From: Undaria pinnatifida
Lineage: Eukaryota; Sar; Phaeophyceae; Laminariales; Alariaceae
Direction: 5' to 3'
Length of the DNA: 64,000 nucleotides
Assembly (NCBI GenBank): GCA_012845835.1
Contig: JABAKD010000002.1
Span: forward strand, 24,966,518 to 25,030,517
A program made the translations under genes and the position numbers. The notes beneath the pieces were generated by a model. It was not told the origin of the DNA. It ran no database searches and saw only the letters and a list, made by a program, of their open reading frames with translations. Of this stretch, positions 62,980 through 64,000 are shown piece after piece; within the stretch, counting starts at the first letter, position 1, and every line of letters begins with the position of its first letter.

Positions 62980-63360
62980 GAGATTCGTACCGCAGCATTC
63001 CAGCCGGAAAGAGTGTCAGTATACCGCTGACCCATATGCATGGTAATCCTTGCAGGCTAGTCATCCCACGGTACTATACGGCAGGGGTCGCCGTTTTTGG
63101 GTTAATGCTTTTTTTTTCTGACCGGTTGAGCTTCCCCAGTGAAAACCTACAACTCTAGTCTGATTGTTTTGCCGTGTGTTTGTTGTATTAGTAAGACTAG
63201 CGGGCACAGAAGCGATGGGCGGATTGCGCGAAAACGCAACTATTCAAAGCGATGACTTCGGGTTGTTAGATACTGAGCTCCCCCTCATGTTTAGGAGCTC
63301 GGAAATTTCGCAAGAATCTGCTGCACCCCTATGTACCTAGCGTGGCATGGCTCAATAGCA
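62980..63360 (+). mobile_element. Family F repeat, copy 3
   Basis: CATCCCACGGTACTATACGGC, TTCTGACCGGTTGAGC, ATACTGAGCTCCCCCTCATG, GGAGCTCGG, ATCTGCTGCACCCC, GCGTGGCATGGCTC. Just upstream (about 62975-63035), in reverse, is a tRNA-like segment: CATATGGGTCAGCGGTATAC and GCGGTACGAATCTCGCG, suggesting F is tRNA-derived. Confidence 0.6.
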
Positions 63361-63725
63361 CAGTAGTACGAGGATCGTCTTCGGGTTGCGGTCGACTTGA
63401 ATTGCCGTGGGTGGCAGAAGTTGAAAAAAGGGGGGGGGGGACAGGCTGTGCGTATTGCACATGGTACGAGCTACCTCGCACTGCAATAAACAAAACGGAG
63501 CCTAGTAGCATGCACCTGGTATCGGTTACCACACAGATAGTCATCTCGAGGAGGGTGTCTAGGCTCGTCAGGAGGCTAGAAGGAGCAGGGAGGGGGGGGG
63601 GGGCGTAGGGGGTGGTAGACTCAGACTCATGGCTTGGGATAGAGACAAAGCCAGGACGCGGCTTAGGAGAAAACGTACCAATATGTAGGCAAATTAACCT
63701 CTAACAATAAGTCGCTGAACCGGTA
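63361..63725. other. Unassigned sequence
   Basis: No gene recognised. G-runs near 63429-63440 and 63589-63603. Octamer at 63514. Confidence 0.5.
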
Positions 63726-63727
63726 AC

Positions 63728-63823
63728 ATGAACAGTAGATCGATTCCAGGGGCTGGTGGAAGGCAGAGAAATTCAATGTCAATCAACGTGAATATGCAGC
63801 CTCCACAGATGCTGCCACTAGAG
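63728..63823 (+). CDS. Possible first coding exon, 32 codons
   Basis: ATG at 63728 is followed by 32 open codons (MNSRSIPGAGGRQRN..., then MQPPQMLPLE). GTGAGT at 63824 is a good 5' splice site and leaves the exon in phase 0. The peptide is polar, proline/glutamine-containing and not recognised. The next exon would lie beyond 64000 or has not been found. Confidence 0.3.
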
Positions 63824-64000
63824 GTGAGTAAAGTATAATAACGTACCTGTTAGTATTTCGTGGGGGGGATACTATAGGTGCTGCGATTACTGGCAGTACG
63901 TTGGGGTTCGATACTGCTCAAACTGCGAGTACTCGGAGGGTTGTGCGCTCTGGACACTGCCTTACTACTTGTACCAAGTATTTTTCGAGGTTCGATACTG
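63824..64000. other. Possible intron start, unassigned
   Basis: GGTTCGATACTG occurs twice (63907 and about 63989). No acceptor is identified before the window ends. Confidence 0.4.

Overview
The window looks like a gene-poor stretch of a eukaryotic nuclear genome. I found no complete, intact, recognisable gene. Nearly every block that can be interpreted is a transposable element, a fragment of one, or simple-sequence DNA. Evidence for a eukaryote: tRNA-derived SINEs with A-box/B-box promoters, non-LTR (LINE) reverse-transcriptase remnants, tyrosine-recombinase element remnants, hAT-like and mariner-like inverted-repeat elements, long microsatellites, and short interstitial runs of the TTAGGG-type telomere motif. 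The species cannot be fixed from this. An alga or other protist is plausible but undecided. Family letters below (A-F, H, I, J, L, M, O, R, S1, S2, T) are local labels given only because copies in the window match each other.

Layout. 0-9 kb: a tandem array of a SINE tail, unassigned sequence, then a family-A repeat (7.0-7.8 kb) carrying a retroposed family-B copy with target-site duplications and a 250-bp coding-like insert. 9-15 kb: inverted-repeat elements T and H, two GC-rich or clustered minisatellites (11.5-12 kb and 14.0-14.5 kb) and telomere-like motifs. 15-17.5 kb: unusual sequence with 101-bp direct repeats around a coding-like remnant on the minus strand. 17.9-20.1 kb: family C arranged as a large palindrome, with a complete 1,059-bp inverted-repeat transposon inside it. 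20.4-22.9 kb: a broken tyrosine-recombinase element. 23.1-24.4 kb: a broken LINE reverse transcriptase on the minus strand. 24.5-45.6 kb: a mosaic of families A, B, C, D, E, F, J, L, M, O and SINEs S1 and S2. It includes an 8-bp-TSD MITE (33.3 kb), a 600-bp AGT repeat (36.3 kb) and a 2.3-kb hAT-like element with a perfect 8-bp TSD (41.8-44.2 kb). 45.7-47.4 kb: (ATAC)n blocks of about 855 and 123 bp. 47.7-63.4 kb: more copies of the same families and a TA-flanked mariner-like MITE (61.7 kb). 63.7 kb: a possible first exon with a splice donor, which may start a gene beyond the window.

How the parts work together. No pathway or operon is present. The structure is layered insertion: B in A, SINE S1 in J, C in B, a TIR transposon in C, a MITE in S2, B in O, B in T, and a hAT-like element in F that in turn holds B, L, C and D copies. 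These layers give relative ages and true element ends. One unexplained signal is the near-palindrome TACCWGGTA and its ACCWGGTA core, which recurs far more often than chance across the window.
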